From the NCBI GenBank assembly GCA_030374805.1, contig JARGSG010000200.1, forward strand, positions 930,001 through 994,000: a DNA stretch of 64,000 nt. The letters are read 5' to 3'. The translations under genes were made by a program, and so were the position numbers. This document shows, piece after piece, positions 28,153-38,109 of the stretch (its first letter is position 1; every line of letters begins with the position of its first letter). The notes under the pieces were generated by a model that was not told where the DNA came from, did not search any database, and was given only the letters and a program-made list of their open reading frames with translations. This DNA is from Gracilaria gracilis (taxonomy: Eukaryota > Rhodophyta > Florideophyceae > Gracilariales > Gracilariaceae).

Positions 28153-28201
28153 GGGCTAGCGTTGCTAGCCCTCTAACAGAACGATCGTGTTGAGGGCTAG
28201 C
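28153..28201. other. hairpin-forming inverted repeats
   Basis: GGGCTAGC, GCTAGCCCTC and GAGGGCTAGC lie within 49 bp. Alternative hairpins can form, including a 15-bp stem (GCTAGCCCTCTAACA with TGTTGAGGGCTAGC, one bulge). It lies at the 5' border of decayed host gene B. Confidence 0.6.
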
Positions 28202-28436
28202 GTTTACGCTTGTAAACCGTTGGTTGGTTAAATATGAACAGCAACGCATATTCGAGTTGGACGTGGGCAAGCGTCACGGTGTTGTGATAACGGCACGATC
28301 TTTTCTTGATCTCCCAGCTCCCGTTGGAGAACTGCCCGGTGTCGGCCATTGTCTTTGAATGACTCTTGCCAACTCGACGTGCGCTGAACAACACCCGGAC
28401 AGCCGCATCGTCAATCCATGGCATTGGCAATCTCCA

Positions 28437-28442
28437 TATAAA
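28437..28442 (+). promoter_or_regulatory. TATA box of the 71-aa protein gene
   Basis: TATAAA lies within CTCCATATAAACCG, 140 bp before the main ATG. A CT-rich leader follows, consistent with transcription starting near 28465. Confidence 0.5.
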
Positions 28443-28531
28443 CCGAAATCGTCCCCAAATCTTCTCTCCCCTCTCAGTCTCTCAGCACCACCAACAGCAC
28501 CACTAACAGCACCACCCACCACTCCATCCGA

Positions 28532-28609
28532 AATGTATTCCTCCTCCAACTCGCCGCCACCTCTTTCGAACACACTATGGGTTTCTGGGATTTTCGTTTC
28601 TGGCAAGTA
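28532..28609 (+). other. upstream ORF overlapping the next start codon
   Basis: A 25-codon ATG frame (MYSSSNSPPPLSNTL...) begins 45 bp before the 71-aa gene and overlaps its start in another frame. If transcription starts near 28465 it would be met first by scanning ribosomes and could reduce translation. Confidence 0.35.
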
Positions 28610-28792
28610 GCTGCAGGCGGCACCATGCTGGTTGGCGTGTTAGCCGTCTCTGCGTTCGATGGAGGTGCCACAGCCGTCCTGACCGTGCCTGCAATTCTCA
28701 GCGGCATCACTGCCACGGAGGCGTCCATCGCCGTGGGCGTCGCCGGTACTGCCGCTTACGGCATCTGTGAGATTCAAAACTCCAAGGAATAG
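28577..28792 (+). CDS. small hydrophobic Gly/Ala-rich protein (71 aa)
   Basis: An ATG-initiated intronless ORF gives MGFWDFRFWQVAAGGTMLVG followed by two hydrophobic, Gly/Ala-rich segments (residues about 10-30 and 35-62) and a charged tail EIQNSKE. A TATA box and a CT-rich leader lie upstream, and codon use is GC-rich like other host genes here. It is probably a two-helix membrane or pore-associated protein. Superficial similarity to Gly-rich two-helix proteins is not enough for a family name. Confidence 0.6.
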   Translation: MGFWDFRFWQVAAGGTMLVGVLAVSAFDGGATAVLTVPAILSGITATEASIAVGVAGTAAYGICEIQNSKE

Positions 28793-29268
28793 TAAGGCTC
28801 CTTGCTCTACAACAAGGCGCTTATGATGTCTCCGACACATCACATCGAGCACGAGCGCAACGAATTCGCCCAGCGCTGTTGTAAAACTTGTAAACGCAAT
28901 ATAAACCATAACCACAAACCATAAACGTTTATCTTCTCATATTTGCTGACAAAGTTTGTCTCTACACACTAGTACTGACTTAATTTCTTATTTTGCATCC
29001 CGTGTAGCATAGTCACATACGTTTCTAGCTACTCCAGCATCAGTATTAAAGGAGCGTCAGCCGGCCTTCCCCTCCATCTGGAGAAGGCCACACTTCATCC
29101 AACCATCTTATCATTACACACCCACATGGCAAAGGTTTATCTTCCGACTTCCTAAACCATACTGTTGGAAATACGTCACTGCTGTCGTGCTGGAGGCCCA
29201 TAGTTAAGCATACAGCAGAGACAGTTGCGTCCCGCTTCAAGCTGAGCTTGAAGTAGTTAATAGTGTGG
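28793..29268. other. intergenic, no supported gene
   Basis: This is the 3' flank of the 71-aa gene. Reverse frames at 28640-28915 and 29046-29240 are shadows or unsupported. Confidence 0.5.
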
Positions 29269-30175
29269 CTATAGAACGCGACTTATAGCCACAAACATCT
29301 TGTAGAACCGTCCGTGGGTCTCTTTAAAAGCCCCACGAACGGATGAGTAAACTACAGATGTCCCGGCAGGCGTCTGGTTGAAGCTCTCTGCGCCTCCCTC
29401 CTCCTTCATCTCTATAACTGCAGCACGCTCAGCAAGATGTTGGACCGGTGGAAACGGTCCTCTGGAAAACGAACGATTGGAGTCAGTCCCCACAGGATCA
29501 TAGAGCACCGGGAATGAGCCACAGCTGAGCAGCGATGGAATCTCGTCCGCGTGCACGGATGCTGACAGTTGCGTGTACGAAATTCGCATATGTGAATTTT
29601 GGTATTCTTTGACGATACAACTTGATCTGCAGCTCACTGCAACACTCATCTACGTCGACATCCGCGTCTAGCGGGAGTCGCGGGCAAACAACATAAAAGC
29701 TCTCAGCCGACGGCGGAGAGTAACCTCGGAGGAAAAAGAAAAAACCCAGAGGTGTGCCCTTTCTTGCAGTTGTCATCCTCCTTTTCTCACGATTCTCTTC
29801 TGCAGCAGTTACGCTGCCTACATCACAACCCCTCTGTCCTTCGTCGCCCCTCCCGTACGGAAACGGGATTTTGCGGTGCTGCCTTTTTACAGAACTCGAC
29901 AACACATCTACAATTCAACTTCGATATTGGTTCCATCGTCGAGTTAATCTGGTGAGCAATCGACCTGGTTTGGAATTCCCAAAACGGCGTTCAAAAGAGC
30001 TTCCTCCCGATGGCACGGAAGGAGGCTCATTGGCTGCTTCTCCTGCTTGCAGCTTCACATTGATGCGGATTCTATATGTTACGGGTTCGGTTGCGTCGTT
30101 GTCGCCATCCGTTGCCCCTTGTTTGCTTCGTTTTCTAGCTGCTGCTTGTAAGAGAATGCTCTTACCAATATCACT
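29269..30175 (-). pseudogene. decayed host gene C1 (hidden by one stop and a frameshift)
   Basis: On the minus strand an open frame starts after a TAA near 30176 and reads IGKSILLQAAARKRSKQG, then VTYRIRINVKLQAGEAANEP and LLTRLTRRWNQYR. A TGA at 29915-29917 follows RS. The same frame continues to about 29560 (PLDADVDVDECCSELQIKLY). The final part lies in another frame (GSFPVLYDPVGTDSNRSF) and ends at 29269. The TGA would be CGA before a C-to-T change. No ATG is seen at the start, so an upstream exon is possible. Family not recognised. Alternative: a spliced gene with unannotated introns. Confidence 0.4.
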
Positions 30176-30257
30176 TTACTCACACACTTGAGTCTTAGAG
30201 GCTTGCTCCTCTTTCTAATGTCGAACTTGCTAATGGTTCGACTTATATACTACTATC

Positions 30258-30306
30258 GTTGTCAACTAAGTGGGTTTGAATTTGATTCAAACCATCTGTT
30301 GACAAC
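30258..30306. terminator. strong hairpin downstream of the 616-aa gene
   Basis: Two nested perfect arm pairs occur: GTTGTCAAC with GTTGACAAC, and GGTTTGAAT with ATTCAAACC around TTG. It lies 46 bp beyond the stop codon of the minus-strand gene at 30352, so it may act in 3'-end formation or mark a small foldback insertion. The role is inferred. Confidence 0.45.
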
Positions 30307-30351
30307 CGTATATTTGAATACGAAGTGCAGCGGGTGCAATCAGTAATTCTA

Positions 30352-32202
30352 TTACACTGCTGTGTTTCGCGAAGACTGCATCTCTTTGTCATCATCTGAA
30401 TATGGGCCAGCGTCCCCGATCGTCCACATCCTATAGTAGTACTTCATCCATATGTCAAAGGTGTCAGACGACATTGTCATTTTCAAAAGTCCATTGTTAC
30501 GCTCAGCTTTATCATCCTCTTCATCGTAATCCGAAGCGACTATAGCCATGTCAGATGAGTCTTCCGCATCTTCTTGTATACCTTGCAGAACTGCTTCCGG
30601 GGTATCATTCAGTACGGACTCAAACTTCTCTGAAACAAAGAAACTGGTGAGCTCAGGGCACTCTACTCCGCTGTGCTTCAAAAATCGCCTCATTCCTCTG
30701 AAGCTAAGAGCCTGTCCATGCAACACCCTTAACATATCTCTAAGCAGCACTGGTATTCGGCAGTCCCAAAGATCAATCACTCTCTCCACACCATATGTTG
30801 TCGTACCGGCATGATTCGAAGCTATTTCTTTTGCTTTCAATATTTTCACATGAATTGTTCCCTCCTCCCTTGTTCGCTCTGGGTCCGAAGGTGGGGGGGA
30901 AATTACAGCCATGGCTATGACAGCTACGACCTTTGCGTGGCTCTGAAAATGAATCCAAATGTCGTACATTCCGGGTGGATCAGCAGGAGAGCGAAAGTAA
31001 CGGCAATTCTTTGGTAGCCACTGAAAAGTGTCAGTACTTGTTTCTGGGTCGAGAGTTGATGAGATGTAAGTTGGGTACATAGTATGCTCCCCAGGAATTG
31101 GAGTGTAAAACGTGCGCCCCGATCTCAACATCGGGAGCCAAACACGCTCCGGATCTGTATGAGATGAGAGTGTTTGAAAGAGCTGTTCATAATCTGAGTA
31201 GTCGAGGTTATAGGCGAGTTTTCCAAAGTCCTTACGGGATCGACAATGAAACATGCAATTAGCCATGCGGATCAAGTCATCCTTGTCCTCATTGTACCTG
31301 GCGGTGGTGTTATCGTAAGCTCCCTTGACAGCGTTCTGCAGCAAGAATTTGAGCGCCGCGTCACAATCCATGGTGTTACCCGGGCGAAAGGCCACTTGCA
31401 TCTTGCCGTCAAGTGCTTCAATCTGTGCGTACTCGATGGGAATATCGGATGTGCGGTGTTCAAATAGCCACGAGGCGACTGCGTTTCTCTTAAGATCGGG
31501 GCCGACCATGACCATACCAGATCCAAGCGTTGCGAGCACACCCTCGATATTGAGCCAAAAGCTGTTGACGTAATCGTCTCGAGGGCGGCCCGAATTAGAA
31601 TTATCCAAACATAGTACGACGAACAGCTGGTAAGGAAGCAAACCCCGTTTCAACCAAGAGGCGTCCAGGCGTTGCTTACGCTTCCATATACCGGTGGTCG
31701 GGACAAGGTCTATCCACAGCAAATACCTGGTGCCCGGTTCTAGGAAATAATCTAAGGCACAGATACCGCTGTATAATCTTTGCAAGCTCAGCTGCTCATC
31801 AGTTCCGTGCTTGTAAGAGACGGCAATAGGTATAATTTTCTCCCGCGCCAGGTAATCAAAGGTAGGAGTGAAGCTACGAGTTCCCTGAAGCGTCTGCTCG
31901 GCGATGTTGAGGTTGTGCTCGCGGTGTCCGGCGATAAATATGTCCGTGAAACCGTCCCTGACCAGCGGAAAGAGGTCGATATCGAAAATTTGCTTACAGT
32001 TCTCAATGTTGTAGCGCCAGTGTACGGTGTCCGAAATGTCCAGACCGCGGCGACCAACGTACAGATTCATCTGCTCTTTCATGGACGGAAACTGTCCGAG
32101 TCTGTGTCGCTTTTCGCTGCCTTTGAGAAAGCTCATAAAGCTTTGGTCCTGGCAGACGCTCAGAAATGCTTGACATCGTTCGGGTAGCGGTCGTAGCATC
32201 AT
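30352..32202 (-). CDS. large unknown protein (616 aa)
   Basis: The intronless frame uses ATG at 32202 (MMLRPLPERCQAFLSVCQ); 18 more open codons upstream start with TTG. The protein is globular without signal peptide or membrane helices, with an acidic C-terminal tail. A central segment IPIAVSYKHGTDEQLSLQRL, then TRYLLWIDLVPTTG, faintly resembles the fungal HET-domain pattern A-SY-WG ... YLWIDA, but the Cys-Ile-Asn-Gln continuation is missing. The family cannot be named. Other notable motifs are VWLPMLRSGRTFYTPIPGEH and PPGMYDIWIHFQSH. The frame is intact, unlike its neighbours, suggesting a living gene. Confidence 0.7.
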   Translation of the reverse strand: MMLRPLPERCQAFLSVCQDQSFMSFLKGSEKRHRLGQFPSMKEQMNLYVGRRGLDISDTVHWRYNIENCKQIFDIDLFPLVRDGFTDIFIAGHREHNLNIAEQTLQGTRSFTPTFDYLAREKIIPIAVSYKHGTDEQLSLQRLYSGICALDYFLEPGTRYLLWIDLVPTTGIWKRKQRLDASWLKRGLLPYQLFVVLCLDNSNSGRPRDDYVNSFWLNIEGVLATLGSGMVMVGPDLKRNAVASWLFEHRTSDIPIEYAQIEALDGKMQVAFRPGNTMDCDAALKFLLQNAVKGAYDNTTARYNEDKDDLIRMANCMFHCRSRKDFGKLAYNLDYSDYEQLFQTLSSHTDPERVWLPMLRSGRTFYTPIPGEHTMYPTYISSTLDPETSTDTFQWLPKNCRYFRSPADPPGMYDIWIHFQSHAKVVAVIAMAVISPPPSDPERTREEGTIHVKILKAKEIASNHAGTTTYGVERVIDLWDCRIPVLLRDMLRVLHGQALSFRGMRRFLKHSGVECPELTSFFVSEKFESVLNDTPEAVLQGIQEDAEDSSDMAIVASDYDEEDDKAERNNGLLKMTMSSDTFDIWMKYYYRMWTIGDAGPYSDDDKEMQSSRNTAV

Positions 32203-32376
32203 GGTGAGCGGTTTGCCGATGGCCAGTGGATCACAGGTAGTGCTCTGTGGGTGCAAGAGGTGCAGGAAGATCGAGACGGGGAGTGGCTTGTTGTGGCTTC
32301 GGCAGTTATGGAACAGTTTTGTGGCTCCACGGCCGCTTTGTGGGATTCATCAACACAACGCAAAGTAACAATGTGG

Positions 32377-32535
32377 ACACGTATGAGTTATATCGACAAA
32401 CGAGTGAAGATAACGGGGCACGAGACAGCTAAATTCGGGCCCGAGCCGAAGGCGAGGGACCAATTTCGCTGTCGAGTGACCCGTTATCCACGAGTTTGTG
32501 GGTATAAATCGCTTATCGAACGCTGCACGTGACTC
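32377..32535. repeat. palindromic dispersed repeat, copy 2
   Basis: This is homologous to 1905-2070. Arms GATAACGGGGCACGAGACAG and CTGTCGAGTGACCCGTTATC pair around CGAGCCGAAGGCGAG. Arm differences from copy 1 are largely matched on both sides (GATATT versus GATAAC), so pairing is conserved. Confidence 0.6.
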
Positions 32536-32816
32536 GGATATAGAGCAAACTGCCTCCCCAGTGTGGTAGCTATATCACGGTTTTTAGAGAATATCGTCAT
32601 ACAATGCACTGCAAACAGCGTTCTAATGCTAGTTGATATAGCGACACACTGGTGAGACTATTTTTCTATATTAAAACGCACGTGATGTTGGAAATTTCAT
32701 TTGGAAAAGAGTATTCAAGTGACCCAGATTCCTGGACCGCAGTGTGATAACCAAGGACCGCAGTGTTATAACCATGGACCGCCAGGTTATCACACTCCGT
32801 CCAGTCCGATAAGCTT

Positions 32817-33163
32817 TAAACTAGCTCAGCCCGGGTCTCAGTAGGAGCTTTGCTATTAATATGACAAGTGAACTTAATTACATTGGCTCGTTTCAGTAAC
32901 TGATGGCTTGCTTTGTTTTTCCAAATCATTTAAGCCGACGTAGCGTACCTAACCTACAACTTAAAGTTTGAAATTTAGGTTTTTGAAGTTGAATAGGTTT
33001 CCTTTTTGTTTCCAGTGGCAGCATTGCTGCACTTCTTGCCTACCAACTTACTGTGCCCTAAATAATCTCTCTAAATCTTTAATTCTATCACTATTTCTGT
33101 ACATACGATTTTCCTCCTATTTCCAGATTGAAGGGCGGGTTTTGAAATTGACGCCGCCATCGC
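32817..33163 (+). repeat. 350-bp dispersed repeat, copy 2
   Basis: This is a near-identical partner of 2745-3097 with the same right border after GCCGCCATC. It lies 280 bp after palindrome copy 2, whereas in copy 1 that gap is about 675 bp. Confidence 0.75.
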
Positions 33164-34713
33164 TTTTGCAGCTGCGAGCTCAGCCGTGGAAATTACGGTG
33201 GCGATTGCCTATTCGCATCATGCACGAAGTTCTTAGTCTCATTGGGGATGGGAGTGATCATGAAAACTCCTTCATTGCTCGCGTTGCAGACCAGCTATGA
33301 TTCTTCAAAAGCTTGTTTATTTTTGAGATCCCTGTTTTTTGTATCGTGTTTATGAGCATTTTTGCGAGTTGTAGCTAGCTTATCACAGAAGCGTTATAGG
33401 TATTGGGGGTTCGTTTCACGAACCCCACGCGATACGAGATAAATAAAGGTTGAGCTATTGAAGCTTTGCTCTCTCGTGACAGAGGGCGTGCAGTTCATGT
33501 ATTTGACCTTTCAACACACGTATATCACCCACAATAAAGAAAATAAGAAGAAGACGTCTACCTTAGCTGTATCGCATCAATGATGTCGCTCCAACTTGGA
33601 AGCATTGTGGCATTATAATGCCCGTATTAGTGACTGACAGACTACGGTAGAAAATCAGCATGATTATAAGTGACGGACTTCGTTTGCATGGTAGTCATTG
33701 AAAGTAGTTGCCATATACCAAAACGTGTTTTATGCAATCCGGACTCTTCCTTTGCGCCGTAGGATGATATTAACGGATCAAACAGTAATGCAGCTGACGA
33801 AGGATGGAGCACTTATGGTTTATCTCCAAGCATTTGCGTTTTGCAGCATTTTTGCAAAAGTAGCACTCAAAATGTTAAACAGTTCACACATCACAGAGCA
33901 GTAAATTGACCCTCAGTTTAGGCCAGGGTTAAGGATTTTTGTCTGAATGACTAACTTCTGGCTACTTTGACTGAATAATGCTAGAAGTGGCTGACCATAT
34001 GACTTTGAGCAGCAAAAAGTGTAGTCAAAAATACGCCTTTTGGCATTATACATCGTGATACCTGGAAAATGTATAAAGGGCTTGGTACAGAAGGGCTGCT
34101 ACGCACAAATTAAAAGAACGGCCAAAAATGGCAAGCTCCGTAAGTGTGAACCACTCTAATGGCTTTTGTTGATCGATGTGCGTTGATATAACGCGACGAA
34201 AACTGGATAATTGTCTGGAATCTGCCAAAGAAGCAAGATGGATTCCCTTTGAGAAAGGTTGCGTACTCCTGTGTAAGATCGGACAATGTTCCTGTCAAGT
34301 GTTGAGAAAAACGCCTCCAAGTAGAGTGTGGAGCAGATTGCTGTTGCCGAGAGAAGGCAGGACGTTGGTTCCGGTTGTCTTGAATTGATCGATACGGCAA
34401 TCTAGAGGGCGGTTTAATGTTTACTATATGTACGTTTAGGCGCTTGATTTATTGCGGTGGTGTAGGCCACTTAGGGAAGCTACCATGCTAAAGAAACCCG
34501 GTGTCTCTGTTGTCTTTCCATTCAATATGGGGTGGGATATCACATTGCATGCAACAAGCGCCATGAACTTCTCAAGTTGATTGCATCGTAAAGCAGTTAT
34601 CGCTAAGACGAATGAAACCTAAAACCCTGTTTATTGGCAGCTTTTTAAGGTTTATCCTTGCATATCCATTCTTTTTCGTTCTTGAAAAAGATCTCTCACC
34701 ACCTGCATGGCAT
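33164..34713. other. intergenic, no supported gene
   Basis: An open forward frame continues from the repeat to 33300. A short hairpin GGGGTTCG...CGAACCCC lies at about 33415-33436. Other frames are short and in AT-rich DNA. Confidence 0.5.
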
Positions 34714-35307
34714 TTAACGACGGTTACGATTCGCCTTACAGTTCTTCCTCTCGTGTGCATTCCTATGACGTTCTGTTTTGAACATATTCCCACACGCTCG
34801 GCATGGAATTTCCGGCCGCCTGTGAGTATTTAGCTGCTCCTTAAACCGACTTTGGTTAAATGTCGAAAATGTACAGCTCGTTTCAGAACATGCATACAAT
34901 CTGCATGCTTTAAAATGCTTCGCCATACCGGCGCTTTTCTTCACCATTTGCGAACAAATTCCACATCGAGCCATAGTTGGATCCCGCGCCGTGCTCTGGG
35001 CCTCAGCATCGCTCCGAGACTCATTCTGTCGCCCTTCGTCTAGAACGCTACATACTATTTCCGGTGTCTCATTTAGTTCCGGAGCTAGAGTGTCCTCTAC
35101 GAACCAAAATGGGTCTTCTGTGCTGTGCTGTTCTCCACTCTGCACATCACTTCTGCTCCCTGACTCAGAACGATGGTGTTCCTCTCACGCGTCCTGCGTT
35201 CTAGCCGGCTTCATTTGTTGCCCTTCTCCCAGCTCCCCGTCACTTTTCGCAGGGCGCTTTCTCTTTTCGCCCTCGGCATCTCCAACGGATAAAGATTCTG
35301 AGCTCAT
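34714..35307 (-). pseudogene. zinc-finger protein gene with one in-frame TGA
   Basis: From an ATG at 35307 (MSSESLSVGDAEGEKRKRPA) the frame is open to 34714 except for one TGA at 35185-35187 after ARTQDA, plausibly CGA before mutation. The C-terminal half holds zinc-finger-like clusters: CGICSQMVKKSAGMAKHFKAC (CX2C...HX4C), then CSETSC and CRACGNMF...HERKNC. The N-terminus has a basic KRKRPAK nuclear-localisation-like patch. It is probably a nucleic-acid-binding nuclear protein. A diverged partial copy follows at 35.9-36.1 kb. The TGA could alternatively lie in an unannotated intron. Confidence 0.55.
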
Positions 35308-35854
35308 ATTACTTTAAGAATCAATTTTTTGTCGTTGGAGACTTCAAAGTATTGAAGTTGATGATCGGAGGCGAATTTCTTTTCACGGTTTCAGTCCAGG
35401 ACTTTGTACTGGAGTAATTGGTTGGGTATTTAATAATGAGGAACAGTCCTGTTAATTTTCCTCTCGTACTTCATAATTGTTTACAACGTAGAGAGAAGCG
35501 TCACAAATAAATATGACCTCAGCAATTACAAGAAAGTGGTGCATTTATTCAATAGAAATAACATAGCCCATAAAAAATTTACTTATATAGAAATATGAAC
35601 CAAACCTGGGAGCAAGATTACACGCGTAGCGTGGCAAACAAAATATCCGAGTTGTATAGAAATTTTGATCGACAAAGTTCGCTTTGCTACTCTATGCATC
35701 CCGGCTGAGGACACGAACGCCATCTACATGATCTAATATGGCGACTATTACCCATCTTTTCTACCAATTTACCACAAATCCGTCATGTTGTCAAAGAAGA
35801 TTGAGGCGCCGAACTACTAGAGGGCCTGTAAGGCTACTGAAATTAGATTGGCTG

Positions 35855-36145
35855 TGTTGAGCTTCTTCCATAACAGTAGCAACAATTTTTGGCGATCCAC
35901 TTAGTTCCGGGGCTGGGGAATCACCTAAAAAACAAAAGTGAACTTGATCGACCACTCATCTTCCACTTGTCACTCTATCTCTGCCTCGTGTGTCTGGTGG
36001 AGTGTGAGGTATATCCGGCGACGAATCGTGCGACTTTGAACGCTTTGCTGGTTGTTCCGCACTGAACTCACTGCCCATGACATGTGCGGGTCGCTTTCTG
36101 CCAGCGCCACCAGCTTGCCTGGGAGAAAAGAATTCGAACTCATTC
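35855..36145 (-). pseudogene. relic paralogue of the zinc-finger gene
   Basis: The minus strand opens with ATGAGTTCGAATTC, as in the neighbour (MSS-S). In a shifted frame it gives RKRPA, then EQPAK, then DIPHTPPDTRGR. Further on it reads SPAPELSGSPKIVATVMEEA, matching TLAPELNETPEIVCSVLDEG of the neighbour. It lacks the zinc fingers and has frameshifts. It is a decayed tandem duplicate. Confidence 0.55.
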
Positions 36146-38079
36146 TAGGTGTACAGAAGCAAATGCTTTCGTTGAACCAATGATTTTGTTCAGGTGTGGT
36201 AAAGGTAACTGTTTACCTTTTTAAATAATCTACACAGCAATCGACTGTTGTAAATCAACACTTTTCGTAAGCTGCGCGTGATTGTGCATGAGAAAAAGAG
36301 CAATAGCGGCTGTTGTGTTTTGTTTCATAAATCGGTTGCGACCTGACAGGAGAGCGGGTCAAGTAATTATGACGAAGAGCACAGATTTATTTGTGCGAAA
36401 GCGCTAATAATATTTATAATTTATTTATTTACATATTCCACAATTCCATGCACCGTTTCCACGTATGAATCGTACCATATGATCGCGTGTGTCACGTGGC
36501 CACGAGGGTTTGTGTGGCACCCGGGGTCCGCAAATAAGTTTCAAGTTTCATCCAGAAGATTCATTTTTTGCTCGCGCCAAGAAAACAGATCTGCAATCAG
36601 TCTCATTTACCGTTGGTATATCTACGAGTATTCACGCTCACCCTTCGAAGCCTTGTAGATATGAACAGAAGTGGAAGAGGTTCCAAACCATCAGACTGTT
36701 AATAGATCTGTGGGCACTTGATTTGACCAATTGGAGCAATCCCGTGGTTCATGATGGACACCAAATGTTACGTGCTTGTTTGCAGCGCGCAGCCGAGAAA
36801 CGCATAGACACTTTGTATCTGCTCATCTTCCAGCTCGAGATACTCACCAACAGCTTCATTATCCGCCTCTAGAGGTGAGTACACTGGTGAGAATCAACGC
36901 TTTTGTGCCCAGAATGTTAAACCTAAACACTTGACGGTTGAATCGCCGTCCCCTACACAGATATAGGAATGCTACCTTTGGGCTGTCGGCGGACTGACAT
37001 TTGTCTGTCCCATGCGCCGCAGCAATCTGCCGTAGCGTCCAGGATGAAATCGTTCCAATTGGCACCCACGAACACAGCTTGGCTGCCAGAGTCTGTCCTC
37101 GCGCCCATCTGCACGCTTGCGCCCAACAAGGATGTGAGTTGTCCAATTGACGATGGGTGACAAAGATGGCACAAGCCAAAACGACGCGTTAGGAAATCAA
37201 ATAGTTACGCTCACCACCCACGGTGTTTACCCTTATTATGCACATATTCAACTGTCAGACTCGTACATTGTGCACTAATTACACTTGTCGTCGTTTGCAT
37301 ATCTGAATAGTGTTGTTCTATACTCTTCTGCTGAGTGTCCGATACCAAGAACTTGGTCGCGTCCCCTTTTATGCATGAGTACTTTCTTTGCATTTGTCGA
37401 CAGACAGACCTGTTTGGCATCCCCGATTGATAAATGATGATGGACCAAAGGATATCCTTATTCCGTACGCGAAGCTTCAACGGTACCAACCATACAACGG
37501 TACCTACTTATCATAGGGATGAGGCATCCTTCTGTCATGAATGCCATTAACGGCGAACTAAGTAGGTTTCTTGTTGACGTCGAAGCAAACGCAAGAGTGT
37601 GCGCCTCTGTGGCGCCCCTTCAGTGCATTTTGCACAGTGCATGCAACAAGTCTCGGCCCAGTATTTATAGCGTACTGATACATAGCCTCCGCATCCGTCC
37701 GTTATCTCAAAATTAAATTCAGCTGATGCATTCACGAGCATTGTTTCCCGCTCTCGGGACCGACACGTTCACGCATTTGCGCCGTTCCTTTGATATTGCA
37801 CGGCGGTTCAAAACCTTCTGGATCGGGGGCGTGCCCTCTAACCCATGCAGAATCATCCTTTCAAAGCCTGCTATCACTTTCCACTCAGCTAGTAGTAACA
37901 GATCTCGAGATGCTGAAAAAGAGGGTCAACTGCAAGCTTTCGAAGTTGTTCCCCAGCGCTGCTGCATAGCTGCATCCACCTCAGGAAACTCCGATACGTG
38001 TTGGCCAGTCTTGCCACTCCCGACTCAACTAGAACCAGTTGCATAAGTACTTCCTAACCACAGCAGCTTTACTGCAGCC
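36146..38079. other. long spacer with only doubtful ORFs
   Basis: Reverse frames at 36953-37174 (GSQAVFVGANWNDFILDATA) and 37211-37489, and a forward frame at 36489-36872, have protein-like stretches but no recognised domain. They may be gene fragments. The rest is AT-rich. Confidence 0.3.
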
Positions 38080-38109
38080 GTGTTGATCATCTCCGCTCTC
38101 AACGTCGAG

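Noticed and set aside
29754-30191. A 145-codon plus-strand ORF with a signal-like start
   Set aside because: It starts at GTG without an ATG and lies opposite a more protein-like, longer reverse frame.
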